A program made the position numbers and the translations under genes. Below are positions 1-9,495 of a DNA stretch of 64,000 nt, piece after piece. The notes under the pieces are model-generated. The model was not told the DNA's origin. It saw nothing but the letters and a program-made list of their open reading frames with translations, and made no database searches. The stretch's first letter is position 1. Each line of letters opens with the position of its first letter. Source of the stretch: Siphonodentalium dalli (Eukaryota > Mollusca > Scaphopoda > Gadilida > Siphonodentaliidae); the NCBI GenBank assembly GCA_032622095.1, contig CP136063.1, forward strand, positions 23,564,987-23,628,986, written 5' to 3'.

Positions 1-78
1 GAAATTGCTTTGATGACATTGTTATAACAACATTACGTAATAACCAATTATCGCCCCACATTCATACTTACGCTTTGG

Positions 79-2440
79 ACATTTTATCAGTTTATCACGT
101 GATCACTAAATGTGGCAATCGGGTATCCTCCGATGCCTGCAATATATTATTTATAATAATTGGACTCATTGATCTCACGTGAATAATACTCTTAGTTGTT
201 CCAATAAAATAGTTATCAAATTCGATCACCAATAGATTTGACTGTGGAATGTAATGACCTTTAACTTATTTATCGATCTAAAGGGACACTCATTATGAAT
301 GAATGTTAACAATACAAGCGCACGAATGAAGAGCGTTGAACATATACGAAATTACTACACGAATGAATTGAACCTTGAAATTTATATTTCACATCTTACC
401 AACAACAGCTACAGACATAATCATAGTGTTATACTGTCTTGCATGTACACACGCTATGACATCATTAAAGGCGGACAATCCACTCATGGTGTGACAACAG
501 ATACAGACATAGGCATAGTGTTATACAGTCTTCTATGTACCCATGCGATGACACCATTAAAGTACATTGGATGTTAGGTCTATGACTCTTGAGTATGCAC
601 CAATCAATGAGCAAATGAGCAATAAAAATGAGCAAATGAGCAAGAAAGTGAGCAAATGAGCAAGAAAATGAGCAAATGAGCAAGAAAATGAGCAAATGAG
701 CAAGAAAATGAGCAAATGAGCATAAAAATGAGCAAATGAGCAAGAAAATGAGCAAATGAGCAAGAAAATGAGCAAATGAGCAATAAAAATGAGCAAATGA
801 GCAAAAAAATGAGCAAATGAGCAAGAAAATGAGCAAATGAGCAATAAAAATGAGCAAATGAGCAAATAAATGAGCAAATGAGCAAGAAAATGAGCAAATG
901 AGCAATAAAAATGAGCAAATGAGCAAAAAAATGAGCAAATGAGCAAGAAAATGAGCAAATGAGCAATAAAAATGAGCAAATGAGCAAATAAATGAGCAAA
1001 TGAGCAAAAAAATGAGCAAATGAGCAACAAAATGAGCAAATGAGCAATAAAAATGAGCAAATGAGCAAAAAAATGAGCAAATGAGCAAGAAAATGAGCAA
1101 ATGAGCAAGAAAATGAGCAAATGAGCAATAAAAATGAGCAAATGAGCAAGAAAATGAGCATATGAGCAATAAAAATGAGCAAATGAGCAAATAAATGAGC
1201 AAATGAGCAAAAAAATGAGCAATAAAATGAGCAAAGGAGTAATAAAAATGAGCAAATGAGCAAAAAAATGGGGATACCTGTATGTTGGCCTATCAGTGGA
1301 TGAATAGTCTGCCGGAGAAGTACTGTGTAGACAGGTCTTGTCGGTAAGAGAGTCAGACGATAAGTGAAGGCTCGGCTATTAAAACATAGTAATGCGATAG
1401 CGAACATCAAACGAGTCTGCGCACGCATATCTGTCAAAGGATACAATGGCAGTCATTGGTCAATTTATCCCCGGTGTCAGCTCAGTACCCAATCGGGACG
1501 AAGCCGAAGGTCAACTCATTTTTTTTTGCTCATTATAGTACGTCACTTGGACATTTTATCAGTTTATCACGTGATCACTAAATGTGGCAATCGGGTATCC
1601 ACCGATGCCTGCAATTTATTATTTATAATAATTGGACTCATTGATCTCACGTAAATAATACTCTTAGTTGTTCCAATAAAATAGTTATCAAATTCGATCA
1701 CCAATAGATTTGACTGTGGAATATAATGACCTTTAACTTATTTATCGATCTATGTTAGAACATGGTCTTAACAAAAAACTTGACCATAACAAAAATTACC
1801 TTACATTTATGCATGAATCTAATTAGACCATACGTAAATATTGTCAGCTTATCGTCTGATGAGTAAATCCGATGTTTATCAAAAATAGTACAACTTCCAG
1901 TTGGTAATTACTCTTACGAATGAAGAGCGTTGAACATATACGAAATTACTACACGAATGAACTGAAATTTATATTTTCACATCTTACCAACAACAGATAG
2001 AGACATAGTCATAGTGTTATACTATCTTACATGTACCCATGCTATGACATCATTCGAAGGGGCAATACACTCAAGGAGTTAAAGTGACACGAAACAAGGG
2101 ACGTGATGTAATATTGGTGTTTGAATCTTAAAGGAACACAAGACACTCTAAAGGGACACTCATTATGAATGAATGTTAACAATACAAGCGCACGAATGAA
2201 GAGCGTTGCACATATACAAAATTACTACACGAATGAATTGAACCTTGAAATTTATATTTCACATCTTACCAACAACAGCTACATGCATTATCATAGGGTT
2301 ATACTGTCTTGCATATACACACGCTATGACATCATTAAAGGCGGACAATCCACTCACGGTATGACAACAGATACAGACATAGGCATAGTGTTATACAGTC
2401 TTCTATGTACCAATGCTATGACATAATTAAAGGGGGATAA
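79..2440 (+). repeat. Direct-repeat zone of left arm
   Basis: The block at 79-265 recurs at 1549-1752 (with TATCACGTGATCAC, CACGTG-type words). The block at 280-560 recurs at 2146-2430 and partly at 1913-2060. Inside them a shorter degenerate unit containing CATAGTGTTATACTGTCTT and CTATGACATCATTAAAG repeats every 90-100 bases. No convincing gene lies here; the short open frames are translations of the repeats. Confidence 0.85.
605..1269 (+). repeat. ATGAGCAA minisatellite, left arm
   Basis: About 31 copies of a 20-21-bp unit made of two ATGAGCAA words followed by A/T-rich spacer variants (GAAA, ATAAAA, AAAAA). The reverse strand has no stop codons in any frame, which creates long hydrophobic pseudo-reading frames of 230-290 codons; these are not treated as genes. 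A short remnant of the same repeat occurs near the palindrome core at 3873-3900. Confidence 0.95.
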
Positions 2441-2558
2441 TACACGCACGGTGTGGAATGTTAAAGTGACACGCGGTAAGGGACGTGATGTAATATTGGT
2501 GAAACCCCCTCCCCACTTATAGATATATAACGAAGACGAGAATAACATGTTGATGAAG

Positions 2559-2564
2559 TTTATT
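2559..2564 (-). terminator. AATAAA polyadenylation signal, left zinc-finger gene
   Basis: AATAAA on the reverse strand, starting 6 bases after the stop codon of the left zinc-finger gene. Confidence 0.6.
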
Positions 2565-2569
2565 GAAAT

Positions 2570-3139
2570 TTAATCATTGTCTGAATCTTCGACCGTTAGA
2601 TTTACTTCTAAGAGTTTCTTGAATTTTCTCATCGCTTCATCTGCAGCCCATTCATTATTATATCCGTGTTTGGTCAGTTTGACCATTTTCTTCATGATCA
2701 TGGTATGTATGCGTGATGTTTTCAATCGATACTGGTATTCTATTAATCGTCTATAACTTTTGAGAAACAGAGCAAACTCTGTGTCGATGGTATCCTCTTT
2801 TCCCGACATGCTCTCATCTCCCGAAATGCTCTCTTCTTCTTTCACATCATTGGTGACGCGTTTCATCATACTTTTGAATGTGTCCATCTCGTTGACACAT
2901 CGCGCAGCTTTCTTAAGACCGAATACCGTTCTACTACCGACGCCATTACCATCTTCTGAATCTGATAGCGTTCCACGTTCATCTTCATCTGAATCTAGAA
3001 CCGCTTCGTCAGATTCATCGGTATCTTCTCCGAAGAGAGTTGGTTTTGTCTCGGACATAACTCCGTGTTTAATCTGTTTATGTCTTTGTAGATTGTAGTT
3101 CGTCGATAAAATAATGCCACATAAATCACACCCGTGCAT
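2570..3139 (-). CDS. C2H2 zinc-finger protein with acidic linker, left copy (189 aa)
   Basis: The protein is identical to the copy at 5299-5868. Residues 4-25 form one canonical C2H2 zinc finger (C-x2-C-x12-H-x4-H), the only finger. Residues about 34-65 are very rich in Asp, Glu and Ser; residues about 85-115 are mixed charged. The tail from about 120 is Lys/Arg- and aromatic-rich and probably helical, ending in an acidic EDSDND. A single finger suggests nucleic-acid or protein binding, with the acidic stretch as a possible interaction region. There is no intron. A TTATAAGAG box lies 27 bases upstream of the start codon and AATAAA follows the stop. The order finger, acidic linker, helical tail reminds me of small zinc-finger genes of Maverick/Polinton-type elements; this is recollection, not a search result. 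Confidence 0.7.
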   Translation of the reverse strand: MHGCDLCGIILSTNYNLQRHKQIKHGVMSETKPTLFGEDTDESDEAVLDSDEDERGTLSDSEDGNGVGSRTVFGLKKAARCVNEMDTFKSMMKRVTNDVKEEESISGDESMSGKEDTIDTEFALFLKSYRRLIEYQYRLKTSRIHTMIMKKMVKLTKHGYNNEWAADEAMRKFKKLLEVNLTVEDSDND

Positions 3140-3166
3140 TATCGCGAATTATTGGAAGAACCATCA

Positions 3167-3175
3167 CTCTTATAA
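3167..3175 (-). promoter_or_regulatory. TTATAAGAG box upstream of the left zinc-finger gene
   Basis: Same nine bases as the box before the 108-aa gene, 27 bases before the zinc-finger ATG. Confidence 0.5.
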
Positions 3176-3327
3176 GTAGCGATAAAAAGAGAGAATAAGG
3201 TGCGGTATACAACCGTCGCTCTAAGAGTACGTTCGTCCCGGGGCTAGGGTATAGATATTTGACCGCCGGTGATTCAATTAATGCCAATTTATCAGTATGG
3301 TACTCTATGTATTCATTCATGATTTGG

Positions 3328-3654
3328 CTAAGCGTATGACACTGATCTTTTCATTTTCTTCTTATTATTATTAGACAAACCTCCATCAGACACTCTCTTG
3401 TTGGTTTGTTTGGACGCTTTACGTGTGTTTGTCAACTTATTTGCTGCAACTTCAGCCTTAGCCATTTCAATCGCTTGAGCGATGGGTGTCACCACGTTAA
3501 TAAGTGGTTTTAGAACGTCTTCTTCACTATCACTATTTTTAGTTCTGTCAATAAAGTATCGACCCTGATTATCTGGTATTAACTTCCCATCAACCATATC
3601 TCTGAAATGTTTTCTCCACATTTCAAGATCTGCTGGAATATACGGGATCGACAT
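3328..3654 (-). CDS. Small basic-tailed protein, left copy (108 aa)
   Basis: Identical in protein to the copy at 4784-5110. Residues 1-35 are moderately hydrophobic and aromatic (IPYIPADLEMW, HFRDM, GRYFID) and look like a small folded or peptide-binding segment. Residues about 36-48 are acidic. Residues about 49-72 are Ala/Val-rich and probably helical. The C-terminal third is Lys/Asn/Ser-rich with a KKKMKR cluster that could act as a nuclear-localisation or DNA-binding tail. I do not recognise the family with certainty; the IPYIPAD...W..HF start recalls small proteins of Polinton/adintovirus-like elements, from memory only. It lies next to, and on the same strand as, the zinc-finger gene of the same arm. 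Confidence 0.6.
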   Translation of the reverse strand: MSIPYIPADLEMWRKHFRDMVDGKLIPDNQGRYFIDRTKNSDSEEDVLKPLINVVTPIAQAIEMAKAEVAANKLTNTRKASKQTNKRVSDGGLSNNNKKKMKRSVSYA

Positions 3655-3714
3655 GTTTCTTCAAAATGTACAAGTCACTCTTTTTTCTGCATTTTATTTT
3701 AGAAAGTTTATCGC

Positions 3715-3723
3715 CTCTTATAA
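3715..3723 (-). promoter_or_regulatory. TTATAAGAG box upstream of the left 108-aa gene
   Basis: Reverse-strand TTATAAGAG, 60 bases before the ATG of the left 108-aa gene. The identical word also precedes the zinc-finger gene, which supports a shared TATA-like promoter element. Confidence 0.45.
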
Positions 3724-4021
3724 AAATCGATTATTGGCCATGAATGCCAAATGCTCCATGATAGTTATCGATGTCAATAATGCGTTTCGTTGAGATCTTG
3801 ATTGAGTATGCACCAATCAATTAACAATGACACAGAATATCACACAAAGTATATTCAAGGGGGTGAGAAAAAATGAGCAAATGAGCAAATAAATGAGCAA
3901 GCAGGATGTTATGTCGCTTGGTGGCGGAGGTAGCATCACCAAATTACCCTCGGGGGACCTCATTCTGTCATCTAAAAATAGAATCTTTGGGTCTAAAATT
4001 GGTTGTACTAAAATATTCCCA

Positions 4022-4430
4022 AAAACCCAAAACTTCAAAAATTTCAAAAAACTTCAAAAATTTCAAAAAAATTCAAAAACTTCAAAAATTTCAAAAATTT
4101 CAAAAACTTCAAAAATTTCAAAAAACTTCAAAAATTTCAAAAACTTCAAAAATAAGACCCCAGGCGGCGGCGGCGGCGACGGCATTGCGGTATTTTACTG
4201 CGGCGGCGGCGCCGCCGCCGCCGCCGGGGTCCGCCGCCGGCGGACCCCGCAGTAAAATACTGCAATGCCGCCGCCGCCGCCGGCCGGGGTCTTATTTTTG
4301 AAGTTTTTGAAATTTTTGAAGTTTTTTGAAATTTTTGAAGTTTTTGAAATTTTTGAAGTTTTTGAATTTTTTTGAAATTTTTGAAGTTTTTTGAAATTTT
4401 TGAAGTTTTGGGTTTTTGGGAATATTTTAG
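4022..4430. repeat. Palindrome core: A/T tandem repeats around a GC-rich centre
   Basis: The left half is a tandem of TTCAAAAATTTC/TTCAAAAAC words, the right half the complementary TTTGAAATTTTTGAAG words. Between them (about 4160-4290) lies a run of GGC/GCC triplets broken by TATTTTACTGC and its complement. Several nested perfect hairpins are possible, for example centred at 4210.5 and 4238.5. The structure should extrude very easily as a cruciform. Confidence 0.9.
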
Positions 4431-4714
4431 TACAACCAATTTTAGACCCAAAGATTCTATTTTTAGATGACAGAATGAGGTCCCCCGAGGGTAATTTGGT
4501 GATGCTACCTCCGCCACCAAGCGACATAACATCCTGCTTGCTCATTTATTTGCTCATTTGCTCATTTTTTCTCACCCCCTTGAATATACTTTGTGTGATA
4601 TTCTGTGTCATTGTTAATTGATTGGTGCATACTCAATCAAGATCTCAACGAAACGCATTATTGACATCGATAACTATCATGGTGCATTTGGCATTCATGG
4701 CCAATAATCGATTT

Positions 4715-4723
4715 TTATAAGAG
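4715..4723 (+). promoter_or_regulatory. TTATAAGAG box upstream of the right 108-aa gene
   Basis: Mirror of 3715-3723. A TATA-like box at this place would start transcription roughly 30 bases before the coding region. Confidence 0.45.
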
Positions 4724-4783
4724 GCGATAAACTTTCTAAAATAAAATGCAGAAAAAAGAGTGACTTGTACATTTTGAAGAAAC

Positions 4784-5110
4784 ATGTCGATCCCGTATAT
4801 TCCAGCAGATCTTGAAATGTGGAGAAAACATTTCAGAGATATGGTTGATGGGAAGTTAATACCAGATAATCAGGGTCGATACTTTATTGACAGAACTAAA
4901 AATAGTGATAGTGAAGAAGACGTTCTAAAACCACTTATTAACGTGGTGACACCCATCGCTCAAGCGATTGAAATGGCTAAGGCTGAAGTTGCAGCAAATA
5001 AGTTGACAAACACACGTAAAGCGTCCAAACAAACCAACAAGAGAGTGTCTGATGGAGGTTTGTCTAATAATAATAAGAAGAAAATGAAAAGATCAGTGTC
5101 ATACGCTTAG
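4784..5110 (+). CDS. Small basic-tailed protein, right copy (108 aa)
   Basis: Mirror copy of 3328-3654 with an identical protein. The ATG follows TTATAAGAG (4715-4723) by 60 bases, and the same nine-base word precedes the neighbouring zinc-finger gene. No earlier in-frame ATG extends the frame. The stop is followed after 188 bases by the zinc-finger gene, with no polyadenylation signal between, so a 3'-co-terminal transcript ending near 5880 is likely. The charge pattern (neutral aromatic head, acidic middle, strongly basic tail) fits a nucleic-acid-associated or virion-associated small protein, but no function can be assigned. Preservation of both reading frames in two copies argues that the element was functional until recently, although arm homogenisation could also explain it. 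Confidence 0.6.
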   Translation: MSIPYIPADLEMWRKHFRDMVDGKLIPDNQGRYFIDRTKNSDSEEDVLKPLINVVTPIAQAIEMAKAEVAANKLTNTRKASKQTNKRVSDGGLSNNNKKKMKRSVSYA

Positions 5111-5262
5111 CCAAATCATGAATGAATACATAGAGTACCATACTGATAAATTGGCATTAATTGAATCACCGGCGGTCAAATATCTATACCCTAGCCCCGG
5201 GACGAACGTACTCTTAGAGCGACGGTTGTATACCGCACCTTATTCTCTCTTTTTATCGCTAC

Positions 5263-5271
5263 TTATAAGAG
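5263..5271 (+). promoter_or_regulatory. TTATAAGAG box upstream of the right zinc-finger gene
   Basis: Nine-base word shared with 4715-4723. It overlaps the small open frame 5118-5312, which makes that frame more likely to be promoter DNA than a gene. Confidence 0.5.
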
Positions 5272-5298
5272 TGATGGTTCTTCCAATAATTCGCGATA

Positions 5299-5868
5299 AT
5301 GCACGGGTGTGATTTATGTGGCATTATTTTATCGACGAACTACAATCTACAAAGACATAAACAGATTAAACACGGAGTTATGTCCGAGACAAAACCAACT
5401 CTCTTCGGAGAAGATACCGATGAATCTGACGAAGCGGTTCTAGATTCAGATGAAGATGAACGTGGAACGCTATCAGATTCAGAAGATGGTAATGGCGTCG
5501 GTAGTAGAACGGTATTCGGTCTTAAGAAAGCTGCGCGATGTGTCAACGAGATGGACACATTCAAAAGTATGATGAAACGCGTCACCAATGATGTGAAAGA
5601 AGAAGAGAGCATTTCGGGAGATGAGAGCATGTCGGGAAAAGAGGATACCATCGACACAGAGTTTGCTCTGTTTCTCAAAAGTTATAGACGATTAATAGAA
5701 TACCAGTATCGATTGAAAACATCACGCATACATACCATGATCATGAAGAAAATGGTCAAACTGACCAAACACGGATATAATAATGAATGGGCTGCAGATG
5801 AAGCGATGAGAAAATTCAAGAAACTCTTAGAAGTAAATCTAACGGTCGAAGATTCAGACAATGATTAA
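5299..5868 (+). CDS. C2H2 zinc-finger protein with acidic linker, right copy (189 aa)
   Basis: This is the second, protein-identical copy of the 2570-3139 gene, transcribed away from the palindrome centre. The start is the ATG directly before the zinc finger (first Cys is residue 4), so no longer N-terminus is needed. TTATAAGAG at 5263-5271 lies 27 bases upstream of the ATG, a spacing that would give a very short 5' UTR. AATAAA at 5874-5879 follows the stop codon within 6 bases, so the transcription unit is extremely compact. The 108-aa gene lies 188 bases upstream on the same strand with no AATAAA between, so the two may share this 3' end. Compactness and absence of introns contrast with the spliced lectin gene downstream and suggest a viral or transposon origin. 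Confidence 0.7.
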   Translation: MHGCDLCGIILSTNYNLQRHKQIKHGVMSETKPTLFGEDTDESDEAVLDSDEDERGTLSDSEDGNGVGSRTVFGLKKAARCVNEMDTFKSMMKRVTNDVKEEESISGDESMSGKEDTIDTEFALFLKSYRRLIEYQYRLKTSRIHTMIMKKMVKLTKHGYNNEWAADEAMRKFKKLLEVNLTVEDSDND

Positions 5869-5873
5869 ATTTC

Positions 5874-5879
5874 AATAAA
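5874..5879 (+). terminator. AATAAA polyadenylation signal, right zinc-finger gene
   Basis: AATAAA starting 6 bases after the stop codon of the right zinc-finger gene. It could also serve the 108-aa gene. Confidence 0.6.
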
Positions 5880-5997
5880 CTTCATCAACATGTTATTCTC
5901 GTCTTCGTTATATATCTATAAGTGGGGAGGGGGTTTCACCAATATTACATCACGTCCCTTACCGTGTATCACTTTAACATTCCACACCGTGCGTGTA

Positions 5998-8351
5998 TTA
6001 TCCCCCTTTAATTATGTCATAGCATTGGTACATAGAAGACTGTATAACACTATGCCTATGTCTGTATCTGTTGTCATACCGTGAGTGGATTGTCCGCCTT
6101 TAATGATGTCATAGCGTGTGTATATGCAAGACAGTATAACCCTATGATAATGCATGTAGCTGTTGTTGGTAAGATGTGAAATATAAATTTCAAGGTTCAA
6201 TTCATTCGTGTAGTAATTTTGTATATGTTCAACGCTCTTCATTCGTGCGCTTGTATTGTTAACATTCATTCATAATGAGTGTCCCTTTAGAGTGTCTTGT
6301 GTTCCTTTAAGATTCAAACACCAATATTACATCACGTCCCTTGTTTCGTGTCACTTTAACTCCTTGAGTGTATTGCCCCTTCGAATGATGTCATAGCATG
6401 GGTACATGTAAGATAGTATAACACTATGACTATGTCTGTATCTGTTGTTGGTAAGATGTGAAAATATAAATTTCAGTTCATTCGTGTAGTAATTTCGTAT
6501 ATGTTCAACGCTCTTCATTCGTAAGAGTAATTACCAACTGGAAGTTGTACTATTTTTGATAAACATCGGATTTACTCATCAGACGATAAGCTGACAATAT
6601 TTACGTATGGTCTAATTAGATTCATGCATAAATGTAAGGTAATTTTTGTTACGGTCAAGTTTTTTGTTAAGACCATGTTCTAACATAGATCGATAAATAA
6701 GTTAAAGGTCATTATATTCCACAGTCAAATCTATTGGTGATCGAATTTGATAACTATTTTATTGGAACAACTAAGAGTATTATTTACGTGAGATCAATGA
6801 GTCCAATTATTATAAATAATAAATTGCAGGCATCGGTGGATACCCGATTGCCACATTTAGTGATCACGTGATAAACTGATAAAATGTCCAAGTGACGTAC
6901 TATAATGAGCAAAAAAAAATGAGTTGACCTTCGGCTTCGTCCCGATTGGGTACTGAGCTGACACCGGGGATAAATTGACCAATGACTGCCATTGTATCCT
7001 TTGACAGATATGCGTGCGCAGACTCGTTTGATGTTCGCTATCGCATTACTATGTTTTAATAGCCGAGCCTTCACTTATCGTCTGACTCTCTTACCGACAA
7101 GACCTGTCTACACAGTACTTCTCCGGCAGACTATTCATCCACTGATAGGCCTACATACAGGTATCCCCATTTTTTTGCTCATTTGCTCATTTTTATTACT
7201 CCTTTGCTCATTTTATTGCTCATTTTTTTGCTCATTTGCTCATTTATTTGCTCATTTGCTCATTTTTATTGCTCATATGCTCATTTTCTTGCTCATTTGC
7301 TCATTTTTATTGCTCATTTGCTCATTTTCTTGCTCATTTGCTCATTTTCTTGCTCATTTGCTCATTTTTTTGCTCATTTGCTCATTTTTATTGCTCATTT
7401 GCTCATTTTGTTGCTCATTTGCTCATTTTTTTGCTCATTTGCTCATTTATTTGCTCATTTGCTCATTTTTATTGTTCATTTGCTCATTTTCTTGCTCATT
7501 TGCTCATTTTTTTGCTCATTTGCTCATTTTTATTGCTCATTTGCTCATTTTCTTGCTCATTTGCTCATTTATTTGCTCATTTGCTCATTTTTATTGCTCA
7601 TTTGCTCATTTTCTTGCTCATTTGCTCATTTTTTTGCTCATTTGCTCATTTTTATTGCTAATTTGCTCATTTTCTTGCTCATTTGCTCATTTTCTTGCTC
7701 ATTTGCTCATTTTTATGCTCATTTGCTCATTTTCTTGCTCATTTGCTCATTTTCTTGCTCATTTTCTTGCTCATTTGCTCACTTTCTTGCTCATTTGCTC
7801 ATTTGTATTGCTCATTTGCTCATTGATTGGTGCATACTCAAGAGTCATAGACCTAACATCCAATGTACTTTAATGGTGTCATCGCATGGGTACATAGAAG
7901 ACTGTATAACACTATGCCTATGTCTGTATCTGTTGTCACACCATGAGTGGATTGTCCGCCTTTAATGATGTCATAGCGTGTGTACATGCAAGACAGTATA
8001 ACACTATGATTATGTCTGTAGCTGTTGTTGGTAAGATGTGAAATATAAATTTCAAGGTTCAATTCATTCGTGTAGTAATTTCGTATATGTTCAACGCTCT
8101 TCATTCGTGCGCTTGTATTGTTAACATTCATTCATAATGAGTGTCCCTTTAGATCGATAAATAAGTTAAAGGTCATTACATTCCACAGTCAAATCTATTG
8201 GTGATCGAATTTGATAACTATTTTATTGGAACAACTAAGAGTATTATTCACGTGAGATCAATGAGTCCAATTATTATAAATAATATATTGCAGGCATCGG
8301 AGGATACCCGATTGCCACATTTAGTGATCACGTGATAAACTGATAAAATGT
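5998..8351 (-). repeat. Direct-repeat zone of right arm
   Basis: Mirror image of 79-2440, with the same two-block organisation on either side of the minisatellite. Confidence 0.85.
7168..7826 (-). repeat. ATGAGCAA minisatellite, right arm
   Basis: Mirror copy of 605-1269, net 8 bases shorter, with an extra TTTTCTTGCTCA-type rearrangement near 7750. It is one of the few places where the two arms differ in structure. Confidence 0.95.
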
Positions 8352-8429
8352 CCAAAGCGTAAGTATGAATGTGGGGCGATAATTGGTTATTACGTAATGT
8401 TGTTATAACAATGTCATCAAAGCAATTTC

Positions 8430-9239
8430 TATAATTGAGTGTCCTGGACGTATGCATGTTTTGGATAACTAATTATCGTGTGAATGACACAGTTTATCAA
8501 CCTTAATTGATACTAACCCGTTAAACAACTATTTCTGCTCAAATCGATATGTTTTCTGAATACCATATAGCTGTGACCGGGGAAATAATAGAATTCATTT
8601 GGTAAAGCAAAGGTGTGAAAGACACATTGTTAACACCAATGTGGCGTGTGTGATTGCGTGTACATCGCTCATGTTCCATGTAAAAATGGCTGAGATTAAA
8701 TCATCATTCATTCAATATGACAGTTCATTCTGGGGGGTTGTAATTTCGCCTTACCATTTTCGACCGTTAGTGATTCAACATAGTACATTTCAATACTTCC
8801 AATAATTCACGAAAATACACGCCTGTCATATACTCAATAACTTCATATAGAGATAAGTAAAGAATAAACAGCATGAACTATTATAACCGGTAGTGACAGA
8901 GTTATTACCATAATCGTAATTCCTATCCATTTAAGGAGATTCATGCTCTTTATTATTTATGTAAAAGTAATGGTGTCTATTTTCAGGTATGACAATTATA
9001 TGAACTGCGTCCGTTAAACACTGGAATGTATGCATTCATACCGTTGGTCACAATGTCCAACATTACAGCGACTGTCCATACACATATAATTGGTATAAAG
9101 ATATTTCTAAACATCGATTAATAAATACATTGAAACATTGGTTGAACAAAAAAATAACGAAAGATATTACGCGCAAATAATTTAACATTCGATATTTTTT
9201 AATATCGAGATTATCAGAAACCGAAAAACTCGTTATAAA
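8430..9239. other. No gene seen
   Basis: AT-rich sequence without a supportable gene. A stretch at about 8790-8815 (CTTCCAATAATTC) resembles the zinc-finger promoter region of the palindrome arm at 5279-5297, so a decayed arm fragment is possible but weak. Confidence 0.5.
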
Positions 9240-9470
9240 TTTTTTATTTAAACTTTTTTTTAGAGAAATAATTTTGAGGGTTTTGAAATTTTTTCTTTTT
9301 TTGAAATTTGGGGGTTTTGAATTTTTTTGTGGAAAAAATTAATTTTAGGGTTTTGAAATTTTTTGGAAAAAATAAATTTTGGAATTTTTGAATTTTTTTT
9401 TGGGTTTTGATATTTTTGGGAATATTTTAGTACAACCAATTTTAGACCCAAAGATTCTATTTTTAGATGT
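9240..9470 (+). repeat. Dispersed copy of palindrome-core repeat
   Basis: A T-rich tract of GGGTTTTGAAATTTTTT words is followed by about 68 bases (9402-9469) almost identical to 4405-4470 of the core (GGGAATATTTTAGTACAACC, then TAGACCCAAAGATTCT). The GC-rich triplets are absent. The core module is therefore a repeat family of its own. Confidence 0.85.
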
Positions 9471-9495
9471 GGCTCTAACGAGGCGGCTATTCTTC

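Larger units (their letters stand above)
1..4223 (+). repeat. Left arm of giant palindrome (truncated by window edge)
   Basis: This block is the reverse complement of 4224-8429: base 1 pairs with base 8429, the genes at 2570-3654 pair with those at 4784-5868, and the two meet at about 4219-4224. I counted only about six single-base differences in the non-repetitive part (for example near 1309, 1787, 2208, 2488 and 3754). Small length changes occur in the ATGAGCAA minisatellite and in the core. Because the arm starts at base 1, its true outer end is not visible and it may be longer. The gene-bearing arm suggests a mobile or viral element rather than a simple satellite. Confidence 0.95.
4224..8429 (-). 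repeat. Right arm of giant palindrome
   Basis: Mirror image of 1-4223. It contains, from the centre outwards, an A/T-rich TTTGAA repeat, a short ATGAGCAA remnant (4541-4571), the 108-aa and 189-aa genes, a zone of direct repeats, the main minisatellite and a second copy of the direct-repeat zone. Beyond 8429 no comparison is possible, because the partner sequence would lie before the window. Very high identity between arms means recent duplication, gene conversion between arms, or a replication-derived inverted dimer. Confidence 0.95.

Noticed and set aside
465-1446. Three overlapping reverse-strand frames of 232-280 codons, and their mirrors at 6992-7965
   Set aside because: They are translations of the ATGAGCAA minisatellite (endless LLICSF/CSFAHF), open in all frames because the repeat lacks stops on that strand. 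There is no protein-like composition.
3893-4545. Overlapping 116-131-codon frames across the palindrome core
   Set aside because: Lys/Phe/Ser repeats and Ala/Gly/Arg runs come from the TTTGAA and GGC repeats. They occur symmetrically on both strands.
5118-5312. 64-codon frame between the two palindrome genes (mirror 3126-3320)
   Set aside because: It covers the TTATAAGAG box and start of the zinc-finger gene, overlaps that gene by 14 bases and has no recognisable motif. It is more likely promoter DNA, although its spacing (7 bases after the 108-aa stop) leaves a small possibility that it is real.
1-8429. Palindrome as a pure sequencing artefact (hairpin read)
   Set aside because: Several base differences and repeat-length changes separate the arms, and the centre has its own complex sequence shared with 9402-9469. 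An artefact is not fully excluded without reads.
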